Positions 13,742 through 24,845 of a stretch of 64,000 nucleotides of DNA are shown here, piece after piece. This DNA comes from Bolinopsis microptera. Taxonomy: Eukaryota; Ctenophora; Tentaculata; Lobata; Bolinopsidae. How positions within the stretch are numbered: the first letter of the stretch is position 1; the number at the start of each line of letters is the position of its first letter. The position numbers and the translations under genes are program-made. Location of the stretch: positions 6,131,538 through 6,195,537 of the forward strand of contig NC_087084.1 of assembly GCF_026151205.1 (NCBI RefSeq), read 5' to 3'. The notes beneath the pieces were generated by a model that saw only the letters and a program-made list of their open reading frames with translations, did no database searches and was not told the origin of the DNA.

Positions 13742-13874
13742 CCTACGACACTGTACCGAGTGTACAAATGCTAGTTTAACTGGTCCTCGCGCTGCAGCTA
13801 AAACAGTTTTATAAAGGACCTTCAACATTAATCACTGTGTCATAACTATAAACAGCAATTCAAGCAATTGTTAC

Positions 13875-13946
13875 TAGTAGTTGTACAGCAATACTAAGGT
13901 AATGGGACTACTGCATTGCTACTACTGTATTGCTGTACAACTACTA
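13875..13946. repeat. short inverted repeat / hairpin
   Basis: tagtagttgtacagcaatac (13875-13894) and its exact reverse complement (13927-13946) are separated by 32 bp. It could be the tip of a small MITE. Confidence 0.7.
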
Positions 13947-14198
13947 CAGAAGTAATCCCGATAACACTCGACCACTGCCCATGATCCGGAGGATGTCACC
14001 ATTTTACCTTCACACAGACATCGAACGCTGTAAGAAGATGACGATCAGATCTCGTTATTGTTGTTAAATTTAAGCAATTTCAGAAACCGCACTTTACAAA
14101 ATATATAAAGTAAACCAGATTTTGATTTTTTCAGACGTCCCCTAAGCATATTTTACACAATAATAATGTCTGTCATAGCAATGTCAGTCATAGCAAAC

Positions 14199-14352
14199 GT
14201 TCAAATTACTAAACCAACTTTTAACTTTGCGCAAGGAAAGCCATTGTGAGTTCAAACTATTAAACCAACTATTAACTTTGCGCAAGGAAAGCGATTGTGA
14301 GTCCAAATTATTAAACCAACTACTAACTTTGCGCACGGAAAACGGCTGAGAG
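14199..14352 (+). repeat. 51-bp direct repeat, three copies
   Basis: Copies start at 14199, 14250 and 14301. Each has the form gttcaaa..ttaaaccaac..aactttgcgcaaggaaa and they diverge by several substitutions. The third abuts the pogo-like element at 14361. Confidence 0.9.
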
Positions 14353-14360
14353 TTCGACTA

Positions 14361-15256
14361 CCTTATCGGACCTTATTTGGACGGACATTACTTGAACGCT
14401 GGAGGCCCTAGCGTTCATCCTAATGTCCGTTCAAATAAAGTCCGTTCAATTAATGTCCGTCCAAGTTAAAGTCCGTTGACATTTTTTCAAAAATTTTTCC
14501 ATTTCGAACTTTTTGTCCAGAATATGACAACTTTGAGAACTTTATTGTGCCGTAAGTTAAAGACGGAAAGGTTCTCCTTGGTCTGCACCGGAGGCACAGA
14601 AAACTCTACTATTACTGCTACTAGTATATGATGTTTTCAAGGGTCACTTGGCGGAAAAAAGTCAACGAAATTATGGCACTCAACAACATAGTTCATGAAC
14701 TAGTCCCCGCCAACATGACAAACTTGTTCCAGCCTCTAGATATTACGGTAAATCGTGTTGCCAAGGACATTGTCCGACGTTGTTATAGTTCATATTACTC
14801 GGGGGCGGTAATGAAACAGTGCTAGGAAAGCTCCATGTGATGTTAAGGTTAACCTTAAGTTGTCTAAGATAAAACCACTTCACGCCGAATGGCTTCTAAA
14901 AGTTAACACTGAAATGCAGGTTTGATTAAAAAAAGGTTTCCATAAAGCTAGAAATCACTGATGCTTTAAGCATGGACTATTTCATGCACGAAAACCCATT
15001 TGATGAAGATGATATGTGATATTAGACACTGATCATGTACACATATTTTAACATTTTTACTGCTTAATGACTGCTTTTCTTACTTACTGTATAAAAAATG
15101 GATTTAAAAATCATTTGCTGAAATTTAAAAAACGTCAAAAAAATTGAAAAAAATTCGGATTTTTGATGGTTTTGAATGCCTTCGAGCGTTCATATTAATG
15201 TCCGTTCATAATTGTGTCCGTTCATGTAATGTCCGTCCAAATAAGGTCCGATAAGG
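14361..15256 (+). mobile_element. pogo-like DNA transposon, 896 bp, internally deleted, perfect 31-bp TIRs
   Basis: The ends are perfect 31-bp inverted repeats starting CCTTATCGGACCTTATTTGG, and the element is flanked on each side by TA (14359-14360 and 15257-15258), the target site of Tc1/mariner/pogo elements. Sub-terminal DNA is packed with variants of tgtccgttca and ggacggacatt in both orientations. The interior keeps only the end of a DDE domain: YDVFKGHLAE, then after a frameshift in an A-run VNEIMALNNIVHELVPANMT, NLFQPLDITVNRVAKDIV and a few more codons. The P-x-N-M-T-x-x-x-Q-P-L-D-x-x-V-N block is diagnostic of pogo/Tigger transposases. It is non-autonomous. Confidence 0.88.
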
Positions 15257-18060
15257 TATTTGACAATTGTGGTAAAAATTAGTATCTTTAGTCCTAATTA
15301 GCATGAGTAAATGCTCATATCATATATCACGGCATACCAAATATATCATTATACATTGTCATTTGTATGCAAACATATGCGGGAATTATATGCAGGACCT
15401 TAGTATTATATTTCAAAAGATAAATTTGAAAGAAATTTTCAAATTGAGTTTTTGTCGCCATACCTAATTCCTAAGGAATTTCTTAAAACATTTATATAGC
15501 TACCTGCATGGTCATTGTTTGCCATATTCTTACACCCTCAAGGCTCAAATTGAATAATTTGATTTTGTAACCGGAACTGTCAACTGAAGAACGAGCAGTG
15601 CTCCTCAATCTATGATCATTACTTCATACAAGTGACCGCATTTATTTTCGGTAACATTTTGCGTTTGGGTACGGTAACGGTAATTTAAATTGATATCATT
15701 TTTAGAAAAAAAAATTTAGAAATTTTCAGGTTTGGAAAAAGGATATTCTGGCGACGGTCCACTCAAGTGGATTTTTGTTCAAAAATAATAAATATCTATT
15801 AATGTTTTACTTTTAGCTGTACGGAATACTCATTTTGATCACTTTTAGCATTTTAATAGTTAATACGTATAAATATAATGAATATGGTTGTCGTTCATGA
15901 CATTGCATAAACAATAAATCTAAGGCGGTCACAATTACGAACCACCAAAGAAGTAGAAACCATTAAAACCTGTTCCATATAGTTGGATAGAATCGTTATT
16001 GAAAAGTATCACTTGTATGATCTATCTACCTAAAATGAAATTAATTGAAAAAACGTTATACATAAATATCACTGAGGAGGTTAATCTTCAAGAGGGTACG
16101 CGGTCTATCTTGGAAGTTTATTGTTCTTAAATTTTACATGTGTTTGACTATCAGGAATTTTTCAAATCATTGTTTGTCCATTAGAATAGCTGGGTGAAGT
16201 ATGTTTTCAGTAAATTTATTTGTGTAAGACTGCAGCTGTAGTGCTGTCCCTTAATTCCTGAAACCTCTTCTGACCTGCAGTATAGATCAACAAGGTAGAA
16301 ACAATCATGGTGGTTGGCGCATGCCAATAAATCTACAATTTGTTGATCTTCGATTTTCACTGGCGACGGTCCACTCTTATCTTCTTATAAACTCCACCCA
16401 GTTTTGGATTTAACCTTGTTCGTCATAAAATAAACCAAGTTTCAACTTAAAACCTTTCTACAAATCAAACATTATCCAAACTAACATAACTCAAAGTCAA
16501 AGCCTGGTTAAGATCAAATTCAAATCGGCAAAGAGAATAATGTTTTGAGCCGTACAAAATCCATTCGTCTTACAATCTGCCATGTCTAAATATTATGGTC
16601 TCGCAAACGGGAATGATAATCCCAAAATTAGTTCAAGCAACATTTCTGCAATCGGTATTTTATTTGATGTATTCTTGTTTGGGCTGATTTGACTGTCAGA
16701 AATTGTTATACAACAAAATAGCAACACACATAACGCCGGCACGGACAGTGTCGGGATTATGTGCACATATGGTACAGGGATTATATTTTAATTTATCCAT
16801 TTTCATGCGGCGCGCGGGATAAGTGGAAACAATACAAAGTGGGTAGCACGAAATGTTATTTTAATCTAAGTCTAACCTTAACTTTGAGGGTGAGGCGCTT
16901 TTTGGGAGGGTGAGGCGTTTTCTGGGAGGGTGAGTTGTTTTCTAGGAAACTGCTAGGAGTAACCAGTTTCAAAATTTACGTTTTAATCTCGATAATATTA
17001 AAACTGTGCAGGGAATATTTATTAGGAGGGGAAAACAGTTGTTATGGGTGGTTTTCACTGTGTCGAGGCAAACATTGTGAATTTCATTTAGATTCTTTAT
17101 TCACCAATTGTAGTGTAATTGTATAAATGATATTCCCTGAGTCGACTTAGGGACCTTCATTTATATTCCTTATTTACCATTACTAAGTTTAACTCTTATC
17201 TTGGGTACGTTGGTGAACTCTGCTGTATTAGTATACGGTGTCAACAATTACATGACATGCCACACGGATTCATCCATAGTCGACAGGTCTACCTCAAGAT
17301 AATCAATCTGCCATCTAGGCCCTATCTCCTGCTCGCCTATCAGTCTATTCCAATGGGGCGAACTATCAAGCTCTTTAAAAGTAACATTGACGGGACGCAC
17401 CGTTGAGGAACGGCAGGACAAGTGAACTTAATCCACTCATCACTTCACACCCAGTTATTGTTATCACCTCAAAGATGTATAGCTTTTTGCTGACAATAGC
17501 ACCCTACAAATTCATCCTGTGCCCCACTTAGGAAGACCTATAAGTCTCCCATGATATGACAGCTGGTAGCAGCTGTTATTTAGGTAAAGGATTATTTTCC
17601 CAAACCATACGGTATACTTTTGTTCACACCTGAAGCGGGTTTTCCACCTTATGTGACATTGACTGTGACAGCCCTGGTACAGGTGAAGCCTCTTCGATGC
17701 GGAGAGATGCAAGATATTAAGACTCTCAAATTATCACGTACCTTGTATACCCGCTTCAGTTACATTATCACAAAATCACTGTCACATGATCATTGATCAC
17801 TCACGCAACTATTTAAAGCGACTGAACTTCCAGAGCAGGAGAGTTTACCGGCAGAGTTTTAGCAGCACAATCACGATGTGGATTGTCAGCTCTCATATAA
17901 TTGACTGTCATAATCTTAGTCTAAGTTAGGAAAGAGATTGATATATATTATTCAATGTAGTTCACTCTCTCTGTAACTAAGAGTGTCTACCGTATTTATT
18001 TTACGGGTTACTTTAACCAACGATTTTAGTGTCATTACTTTGTAATGACTTGCAGCAGCC
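15257..18060. other. non-coding stretch, no gene recognised
   Basis: AT-rich DNA. ctggcgacggtccactc occurs at about 15749 and again at about 16361, which may mark the edges of an old insertion. Short open frames at 16935-17126 and 17512-17712 have no recognisable domain. Confidence 0.45.
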
Positions 18061-18069
18061 TTACACCAC

Positions 18070-18938
18070 TTCAGAGCTGTATCCGGGAGACCAAACCCAC
18101 CAGTATCAGAACTAGGTTTTCCAACTGAGTGGGAATATTCAGACGATTGTGACTTTGCTGACGAGGACATTGAGAAACTGAGAATTTTCCTTCCTACAGT
18201 GAAGGAGATTCTCAAAGACTGGAACCTCCAAGTAAATGAAAGTAAAACTGAATTCAGTACCCTCTATACCTGGCGAAAAAATCTGATAAAGACACAAACG
18301 GTCAGCCATTAGCTAATAACGAACCATGGCGAAGTAACAAGTCACTAGGTTCCTTACTCTGCACTGAGAAGGACATTCAAAGAAGGAGAATCCTAGCTGA
18401 GATTGCTTTTAAGAACTTTGGAAAAGTATGGTTGTCCGGTAAGAAAATTTCCCTTGAAAGAAAGCTGAGGTTATATGATGCTCAAGTTGTATCTGTATTG
18501 ATTTACAACTCAAATAGTTGGAGTCCTAAGAAAGCAACCATGGAGAAAATGGACACACTCCATCGTAGACACCTCAGGTCCATTTTAAACATCAAATGGC
18601 CTAAAGGTATGATAAGTAACAAAGCATTGTATGAACGGTGCAAAGTTGAAAAGTTATCCAAGCGTATTGAACACCAGCGGTGGAAGATGTTTGGACACAT
18701 TCTCAGGAGTATGGAGAACACCCCAGCCCAAACGGCTCTCTCTTTTGCGATTGAATCAGATAATTTATTAATTGGTAGACTGGGGAGACCTAGAATGAAC
18801 TTGTTATCGGTTTTAAGAAGTGATTTAAGTAGTAGAAATTTGCAAATCGACAACTTGCATGAATTGAACGAAATTAGAGATATAGCTGCATCAGCATGCA
18901 ACAGATGTTGGGAAAATCTTTTTCAAGGGTACAGTTAA
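18070..18938 (+). pseudogene. non-LTR retrotransposon reverse transcriptase, C-terminal fragment
   Basis: The plus strand reads EWEYSDDCDFADEDIEKLR and ILKDWNLQVNESKTEF. This is the catalytic Y-x-D-D region followed by the N-x-x-K-T-E motif of LINE reverse transcriptases. After stops and frameshifts (about 18290-18430) a clean frame at 18432-18938 gives SGKKISLERKLRLYDAQVVS, HRRHLRSILNIKWPK and a C-terminal R-W-K-M-F-G-H-I-L-R block, typical of the thumb and C-terminal region of RTE/I-like LINE ORF2. The fingers/palm N-terminus and endonuclease are missing, so this is a 5'-truncated, dead copy. Confidence 0.85.
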
Positions 18939-19510
18939 CCGCATTAAGGTATTTTTAAAAATCATTTTTGTCGGTAAGATCCTGTTTTATAATAATAATA
19001 CTTTGTAACCCTTAGCATTAGGAATGGCCGTTCGGCTCATGGCTTAGAATCAAGTATTAGTAATTAAATAATTTCACAAATACTAACTAACCTCAAGGTT
19101 ACAGTTCTAAGTAAATTTTAATCAATAAAATATATAGACATAAGCATTAACAATCGCACTACGTATGAGCATCCAGTATCAATTATCCTAGTACGGCTCC
19201 CTACCTAGCGTATTGATGAGGTTAGCACGAACCCTGAGTCATTTATACCAACAGCAGTCATTAACAACAGTGGGATGGATGAAATGATATCAATTTTAAT
19301 TACCGCTGTCAAATACAAAATGATACGGAGAATGAAATTGGTCGCTCGCTTTTCCCATAAATTTATAATTGTAATTTGACCAAAACCCATAATCATGGGT
19401 AGGGTGGACCGCTGCCAGTGTCTCTCTTTCCCAAACAAAAGGAAAGGATATTAATTCGATTAACCGTTTTCAAATGCAAAATGATGCCGAGAATGAAATC
19501 GGTCGCTCGC
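18939..19510. other. non-coding stretch with an internal direct repeat
   Basis: A segment at 19300-19360 (ctgtcaaatacaaaatgat, then gagaatgaaattggtcgctcg) recurs with changes at 19460-19510. No coding potential was recognised. Confidence 0.5.
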
Positions 19511-19931
19511 TTAAGAAGTATGACAATGTCCTTGGCAACCGTAATATCTAGAGGCTGGTCGCTGGAACAAGTTTGTCATGTTGGCGGGAACTAGCTCATG
19601 AACTATGTTGTTGAGTGCCATAATTTCGTTGACATATTCCGCCAAGTGACCCTTGAAAACATCATATACTAGTAAAGTTTTCTGTGCCTCCGGCAGACCA
19701 AGTTCCAAGGAGAACCTTTCCTTCGTTAACTTACGGCACAATAAAGTTCTCATAGTTGTCATAATCATATTCTGGACAAAAAGTTCGAAGTGGAAAAATG
19801 TTTGAAAAAATTTCAACAGACTTTAACTTGGACGGGCGTTAAGTCAACGGACTTTATTTGAACGGACATTAAGATGAACGTTAGGGCCTCCAGCGTTCAA
19901 TTAATGTCCGTCCAAATAAGGTCCGATAAGG
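19511..19931 (-). mobile_element. pogo-like element, truncated second copy
   Basis: The minus strand begins at 19931 with the same CCTTATCGGACC terminus, next to a TA at 19932-19933. It carries the same internal coding block: YDVFKGHLAE, YVNEIMALNNIVHELVPANM, TNLFQ. Here the A-run frameshift of the 14.6-kb copy is absent, but a new shift follows NLFQ. It stops abruptly after the codons for AKDIV at about 19511, joining gagaatgaaatcggtcgctc, which also occurs at about 19332-19352 with one change. The other end is lost. Confidence 0.85.
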
Positions 19932-20064
19932 TATACTAAAGTTTGACTTTTGAAGTTCTATAAGCCCTGAAGTCTGACTTCATTGTCCAGACAGCTAAAT
20001 CAGTCCTGAAGACCTATGTCATATAGCTGTCGGACATTTTCAGCAAATCAAAGCTCGGAATTCC

Positions 20065-20430
20065 ATCACGTGCAATATGCCTTACTTTATTTGGGCATCA
20101 CGTGAAATATGCATTACTTTATTTGGGCATCACGTGCAATATGCATTACTTTATTTGGGCATCAAGTGCAATATGCATTACTTTATTTGGGCATCAAGTG
20201 CAATATGCATTACTTTATTTGGGCATCACGTGCAATATGCATTACTTAATTTGGGCATCACGTGCAATATGCATTACTTTATTTGGGCATCGATTGCAAT
20301 ATGCATTACTTTATTTGGGCATCACGTGCAATATGCATTACTTTATTTGGGCATCACGTGCAATATGCATTACTTTATTTGGGCATCACTTGCAATATGC
20401 ATTACTTTATTTGGGCATCACGTGCAATGT
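20065..20430 (+). repeat. 32-bp minisatellite, about 11 copies, CACGTG in most units
   Basis: The unit is catcacgtgcaatatgcatt followed by actttatttggg. Most copies hold a CACGTG E-box; some are mutated to caagtg, cgattg or cacttg. The open frames (YALLYLGITCNMH) are array artefacts. Confidence 0.97.
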
Positions 20431-21821
20431 GTATAATGCACGTAGCCAACTGCATGCTCCACTATAAGGACAAAGGAACTCTGCAAGTCTGAAGATAATG
20501 GCAGAGTTCTTCAACCCAATAATTGAAAATTATACATTCTCCCTGTGACCTGTGTCAATACCTAAAATACCGCCTCACTCCCGAAGCCAGCTTCTTGGCT
20601 TCTCGTAACAGTGAACGGACACAAAGCTTTTGAAGGAGATCTCTAAATTTCTAGTTAAAATCAATAAACCACGTTTCCCGAATTCCCGAAATAGACAGCT
20701 TTAAATTGGCCCGGTAAGATTACACCCATTGTAAGAATTTGTCGTTTATTTGAGGGATATACTTTTTGGCTGGGTCAAATCCTTTTATGATGATCGACCT
20801 TAAGACCAGTAGGAAGAATAATTTAGGTCCTGAAAATTGGACCCCAGGTGGTCCGTGGTACTGGTGTCAAAATCACAAAAATAAATAAATATCGTTGTCT
20901 CTTGACACCACGTTACAGTTATACGGATTCCTTCCTGTGCTACTAAATATAAAGCATAAACTCAGGTGGATAATGGACATTAGAATGAACATTTTTGTGA
21001 TTAAAGATAAAACAGCTTTTTTTCAAACTCGAATAAAACTCTAATTTTTAGCTAAACAATCTAATTCTTGAAAGACTGACAGATAATTTTAAGTTTAAAT
21101 TGATATCTCGAAATTTAAACATCGCCATGCTGTATATGTTAATGCAGTGAGTATCGTGAAATCAAAAAATACTTTAAGCTTCTGCCAGAAGGTTTTATTG
21201 TATTACCTAGCTATAGTGCATAGTGCTGAAATTGATAAATAAAACCCGAAATTAGTATGAGTAAATTTTAAACAACTGCATGATCCAACAAAACGTTCAG
21301 CCTAGGTAAGTAAATGCCAACAAATAAATGATGAATGTTCTTTTTGAGCGATCTGGTCTTCAACGTTAATTCCTTTCCGTGTTCAGTATTGTTTGTACTG
21401 AAAATATTAAATTTATATCATTAAATTGAATAATAAGATTCAGATACAAAAAGATAAAAGATTTTGGATTGGTTTTGTTGCAACGAATTTGAGTGGATTA
21501 AATTTATTTTCTTTACTTATGTAGCATTTGTCCAAACAAACTTTTAAGATGTCAGGATCTTGATTTTATTTAGTTGATATAATATACGATTTTTCAGACA
21601 CTAATATATTGTTTTCAGTGTCCAGTAGGGGTAAAAGTCTAATATTTTTTCGAAATAAGTCAAACGTTCGCCAAAAGGGTGTACCAATTAACGATGTTTG
21701 TCTCAAAACATCATCTTGCCTTAATGTTAATATATCTCTGTTAAATAGAATAAGGAAAACCCTGATAGGATGTTAGATATGAACGTTCGTCTCCTCAAGC
21801 TAGAGAAATAAATTACTTACA
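20431..21821. other. non-coding stretch
   Basis: No gene is visible. Part of 20850-20930 (tggtgtcaaaatc and tcttgacaccacg) resembles a dispersed repeat also present near 29290-29350 and 33560-33600. Confidence 0.45.
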
Positions 21822-22484
21822 TTATTGCCCTTTTTTGTGGGGTGCAGGTGCAGCTACTTTCGCTTTTCCTTTCACTGGTGTTGCTGGTTTGGCTGCTGCA
21901 GGTTTTTTGGCTGCTACAACTTTTTTGGCTGCTGCTACAACTTTTTTGGCTGCTACAACTTTTTTGGCAGGTGCAGGCGCAGGTGCAGCTTTCTTGTTTC
22001 TTTTTTCTAATTGGAGCCCTTTTTTGTGGGGTGCAGGTGCAGCTACTTTCGCTTTTCCTTTCACTGGTGTTGCTGGTTTGGCTGCTGCAGGTTTTTTGGC
22101 TGCTACAACTTTTTTGGCTGCTGCTACAACTTTTTTGGCTGCTACAACTTTTTTGGCAGGTGCAGGCGCAGGTGCAGCTTTCTTGTTTCTTTTTTCTAAT
22201 TGGAGCCCTTTTTTGTGGGGTGCAGGTGCAGCTACTTTCGCTTTTCCTTTCACTGGTGTTGCTGGTTTGGCTGCTGCAGGTTTTTTGGCTGCTACAACTT
22301 TTTTGGCTGCTGCTACAACTTTTTTGGCTGCTACAACTTTTTTGGCAGGTGCAGGCGCAGGTGCAGCTTTCTTGCTTCTTTCTTCTAATTCAATTAGGTT
22401 TAAACCTTCATTCTCTTCGAAGTTGAGTGGGAGAGACTGGGCTGCTACCAGAAGACAGAAAAGTACAACGATGACACACTTCAT
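21822..22484 (-). CDS. secreted Lys/Ala/Pro-rich protein with three 63-residue repeats
   Basis: A 220-residue single-exon frame starts at ATG 22484. Residues 1-17 (MKCVIVVLFCLLVAAQS) are a clear signal peptide. A short acidic segment (FEENEGLNLIELEER) follows, then three almost identical repeats of 63 residues (189 bp). Each contains KKAAPAPAPAKKVV, three AKKVVAA blocks, KPAAAKPATPVKGKAKVA and APAPHKKG. Repeats are separated by LQLEKR, a dibasic site that a furin-like protease could cut, which would release separate cationic modules; the first junction reads ELEER instead. There is no Cys after the signal peptide and no known domain. The composition resembles a histone H1 tail, but the signal peptide argues for export. 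A structural, matrix, nematocyst or antimicrobial role is possible; the sequence does not decide. No neighbour informs the function. Opposite-strand frames are shadows. Confidence 0.8.
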   Translation of the reverse strand: MKCVIVVLFCLLVAAQSLPLNFEENEGLNLIELEERSKKAAPAPAPAKKVVAAKKVVAAAKKVVAAKKPAAAKPATPVKGKAKVAAPAPHKKGLQLEKRNKKAAPAPAPAKKVVAAKKVVAAAKKVVAAKKPAAAKPATPVKGKAKVAAPAPHKKGLQLEKRNKKAAPAPAPAKKVVAAKKVVAAAKKVVAAKKPAAAKPATPVKGKAKVAAPAPHKKGQ

Positions 22485-22959
22485 ATCGACCTTTCTCTTG
22501 TAACCCGTAACTTTCTGTTAGCGTCGCTATGTAAAATGACGTCGTTAAAATAATGGTTAAATAGCGGTTAAATAGTGGTTAAAATAATGTGGTTAGCGTT
22601 ATTATAATATCGGTAACAACAAATAAAATGAATTAGAAATGTTAGAATAGGAGAAGTCAGATAATCACAACACTTGGATGACTAGTCCAGTCATCACTCT
22701 TTTAAACGCCAGCTCCGAATAATGTCACTGTATTTCACAAGCCACGTGCAGACAATATCATTAGTCATGCTTCTCACATACCGGACTAAGGAACTGGAAA
22801 TGTCAGCTTCAGAAAATGCTGTGCAATAAAATATTCAACCTCACGTGACTTGCTTAAAAGAAGCAAACAGTGCCTTCAAACAGTCACGTGACTTGCATAG
22901 GAGGGAATGATTTAAATTTCTCTCGTTCTAATCAGGACTTAAGTTGATTCTAAGTCAAT
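22485..22959. promoter_or_regulatory. presumed 5' flank of the Lys/Ala-rich gene, with several CACGTG boxes
   Basis: Upstream of the minus-strand gene lie CACGTG at about 22744 and TCACGTGA-type sites at about 22842 and 22883. No TATA box was assigned. A regulatory role is inference. Confidence 0.25.
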
Positions 22960-23210
22960 AAATGCACTCCAAGATACTCTCTTTCAACACTTCAAGCTTA
23001 TTTAACATTTAATGGTAAATCAGGTTTAACAGCTCAAACTTATTTAATATTTAATGGTAAATTAGGGTCAACAGTAAGTTCAACACCTCAAGCTTATTTA
23101 ACATTTAATGGTTAAACAGGTTCAACAGCTCAAACTTATTTAATATTTAATGGTAAATTAGGTTCAACAGTAAGTTCAACACCTCAAGTTTATTTAACAT
23201 TTAATGGTTT
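22960..23210 (+). repeat. ~97-bp dimeric satellite, part 1
   Basis: Units alternate between a ~42-bp and a ~55-bp half built on caagcttatttaacatttaa, tggtaaatcaggttcaac and agtaagttcaacacctc. The same satellite resumes at 23529 and 24713 after two insertions. Confidence 0.9.
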
Positions 23211-23528
23211 CATCGGTTTGGCTAGACTAAGGTGGTACGGACATGTTGTCAGAATGCCAGAGACACGGTTTCCCAATTTTTTACTGGATTGGAAACCAAA
23301 CTATGGAAAGAGACTGAGAGGACGACCCCACAAAGGCTCGATGGCCTGTGTATTCGAGGATGTGGCTGACTTTACAGGTGTCGATAACATCAGCAGAGAC
23401 GCAGTAAAACAGTAAACTCTAAAACGAGTGGAATGGAGAAACATGTTACGCCGTAGAAGAGATGTGTGTGATGCAGGCCACTCCAACGACTAGGAGGAGA
23501 CCTCTTCATGTAGCATGTATGTATGTAT
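23211..23528 (+). mobile_element. LINE 3'-end fragment inserted in the satellite
   Basis: The plus strand encodes ARLRWYGHVVRMPETRFPNF, then LRGRPHKGSMACVFEDVADF and, after a stop, VEWRNMLRRRRDVCDAG. R-x-W-Y-G-H-V-x-R-M and R-G-R-P are the C-terminal signature of RTE/I-like LINE ORF2 proteins. It ends in a short (gtat)n tail at about 23510-23528, consistent with a 5'-truncated retrotransposition event. Confidence 0.85.
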
Positions 23529-23910
23529 GGTAAATCAGGTCCAACAGCTCAAGCTTATTTAATATTTAATGGTTAATCAGGTTCAACAGTAAGTTTAATA
23601 CTCAAGCTTTTTTAACATTTAATGGTAAATCAGGTTCAACAGCTCAAGCTTGGCTAACATTTAATGGTTAATCAGGTTCAACAGTAAGTTTAATACTCAA
23701 GCTTGTCTAACATTTAATGGTAAATCAGGTTCAACAGCTCAAGCTTATCTATAATTTAATGGTTAATCAGGCTCATCAGTAAGTTCAACAGCTCAAGCTT
23801 ATTTAATATTTAGTGGTAAATCAGGTTCAACAGTAAGTTCAACATCTTAAGCATATTTAACATTTAATGGTAAATCAGGTTCAACAGCTCAAGCTTATAT
23901 AATATTTGAT
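23529..23910 (+). repeat. ~97-bp dimeric satellite, part 2
   Basis: Continues the array of 22960-23210 with more divergence between units; it ends at the MULE-like insertion. Confidence 0.88.
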
Positions 23911-24707
23911 CGGTGACCGACAACTAGGAACTTCTCATTCTAGGCTCCCACAGGTATCACATCACATGGCCCAATCAGTGACGTATCATTTGTGATGTTA
24001 GCTGTGTATTATGAAGTGTTTGAGCTCTCGGCATGTGTTCACATAACGAAGGTGAGCCGGGTCCGAAAGGGCTGGTTCTCGTATCCAAGGATGTGAGCCG
24101 AGCATGCAATGGGAGTGATACGAGACATACAATCACAAGTACGAGAGTTGATTAGCTGTTAATATACAACCGCACTTCTGGTACATATATATATATACTA
24201 AAACTTGAACATAAACAGTATCGGTTTCATTCATGCTGTTATTGACCAGAAATGTTTGCCGATGATTTATATTTTGACTGGAGATAAGAAAGGGGACACT
24301 TACCAGTATATTTTTAATGTGGTGAAGTTCTATTTCGACCAGCAATGTCCGGCAGACACTGGTACAATTATGATTATTAAGAAACAATTATAATTGATTT
24401 TGAGAAAGCTGTCATGAATGCGATTCAGAACAGTTTGCAAGGGTGGGAGATTAACAATTGGTACTTCCATCTCTGTCAAGCTGTTCAGAAGAACATTTTG
24501 AAGAAGCTTAAAGTTTTATACTATACTGATAAGAATATATACAGCACAGCTGTGAAATCAGTGGCACCCGAATGTATCTCCAGATGTTCCTAGTTGTCTG
24601 GGATATATTGTAATGATTGGTTCCTAGTTGTTGGAGCTGATTGGATTTCCCAAGCTTGCATGTTAATTAGTTAACTAGGTAAAATTGACAGGTTCCTAGT
24701 TGTCCGT
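23911..24707 (+). mobile_element. MULE (Mutator-like) transposase remnant with ~20-bp TIRs
   Basis: Residues NINSIGFIHAVIDQKCLPMI, YILTGDKKGDTYQYIFNVVK, then after a frameshift near 24393 DFEKAVMNAIQNSLQGWEIN and FHLCQAVQKNILKK. The order (P-M-I-Y-x-L x K-x-x-x-T-Y, D-F-E-x-A, C-x-F-H-x-x-Q-A-V) is that of the MULE transposase core, with FHLCQ in place of C-x-F-H. The ends carry gaccgacaactaggaactt (from about 23914) and, inverted, aggttcctagttgtccgtc (to about 24709). Extra copies of cctagttgt lie at 24590 and 24630. It sits inside the ~97-bp satellite, which continues on both sides. Dead and internally deleted. Confidence 0.75.
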
Positions 24708-24712
24708 CAGTA

Positions 24713-24845
24713 AATCAGGTTCAACAGTAAGTTCAACACCCCAAGCATACTTAACATTTAACGGTAAATCAGGTTCAACAGCTCATTTAACCTTTTAACA
24801 TTAATTAATGGTAGATCAGGTCCAACAGCAACTTCAAAGTCTGAA
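24713..24845 (+). repeat. ~97-bp dimeric satellite, part 3 (end of array)
   Basis: Remaining diverged units after the MULE insertion; the array fades out near 24845. Confidence 0.8.

Noticed and set aside
18503-18901. 132-codon minus-strand frame
   Set aside because: Antisense shadow of the LINE reverse transcriptase fragment.
20077-20492. Open frames across the 32-bp minisatellite
   Set aside because: Same repeat peptide in every frame; no start context, signal or domain.
21825-22503. Plus-strand frames of up to 222 codons opposite the Lys/Ala-rich gene
   Set aside because: Shadows of the repetitive minus-strand gene, which has the signal peptide and ATG.
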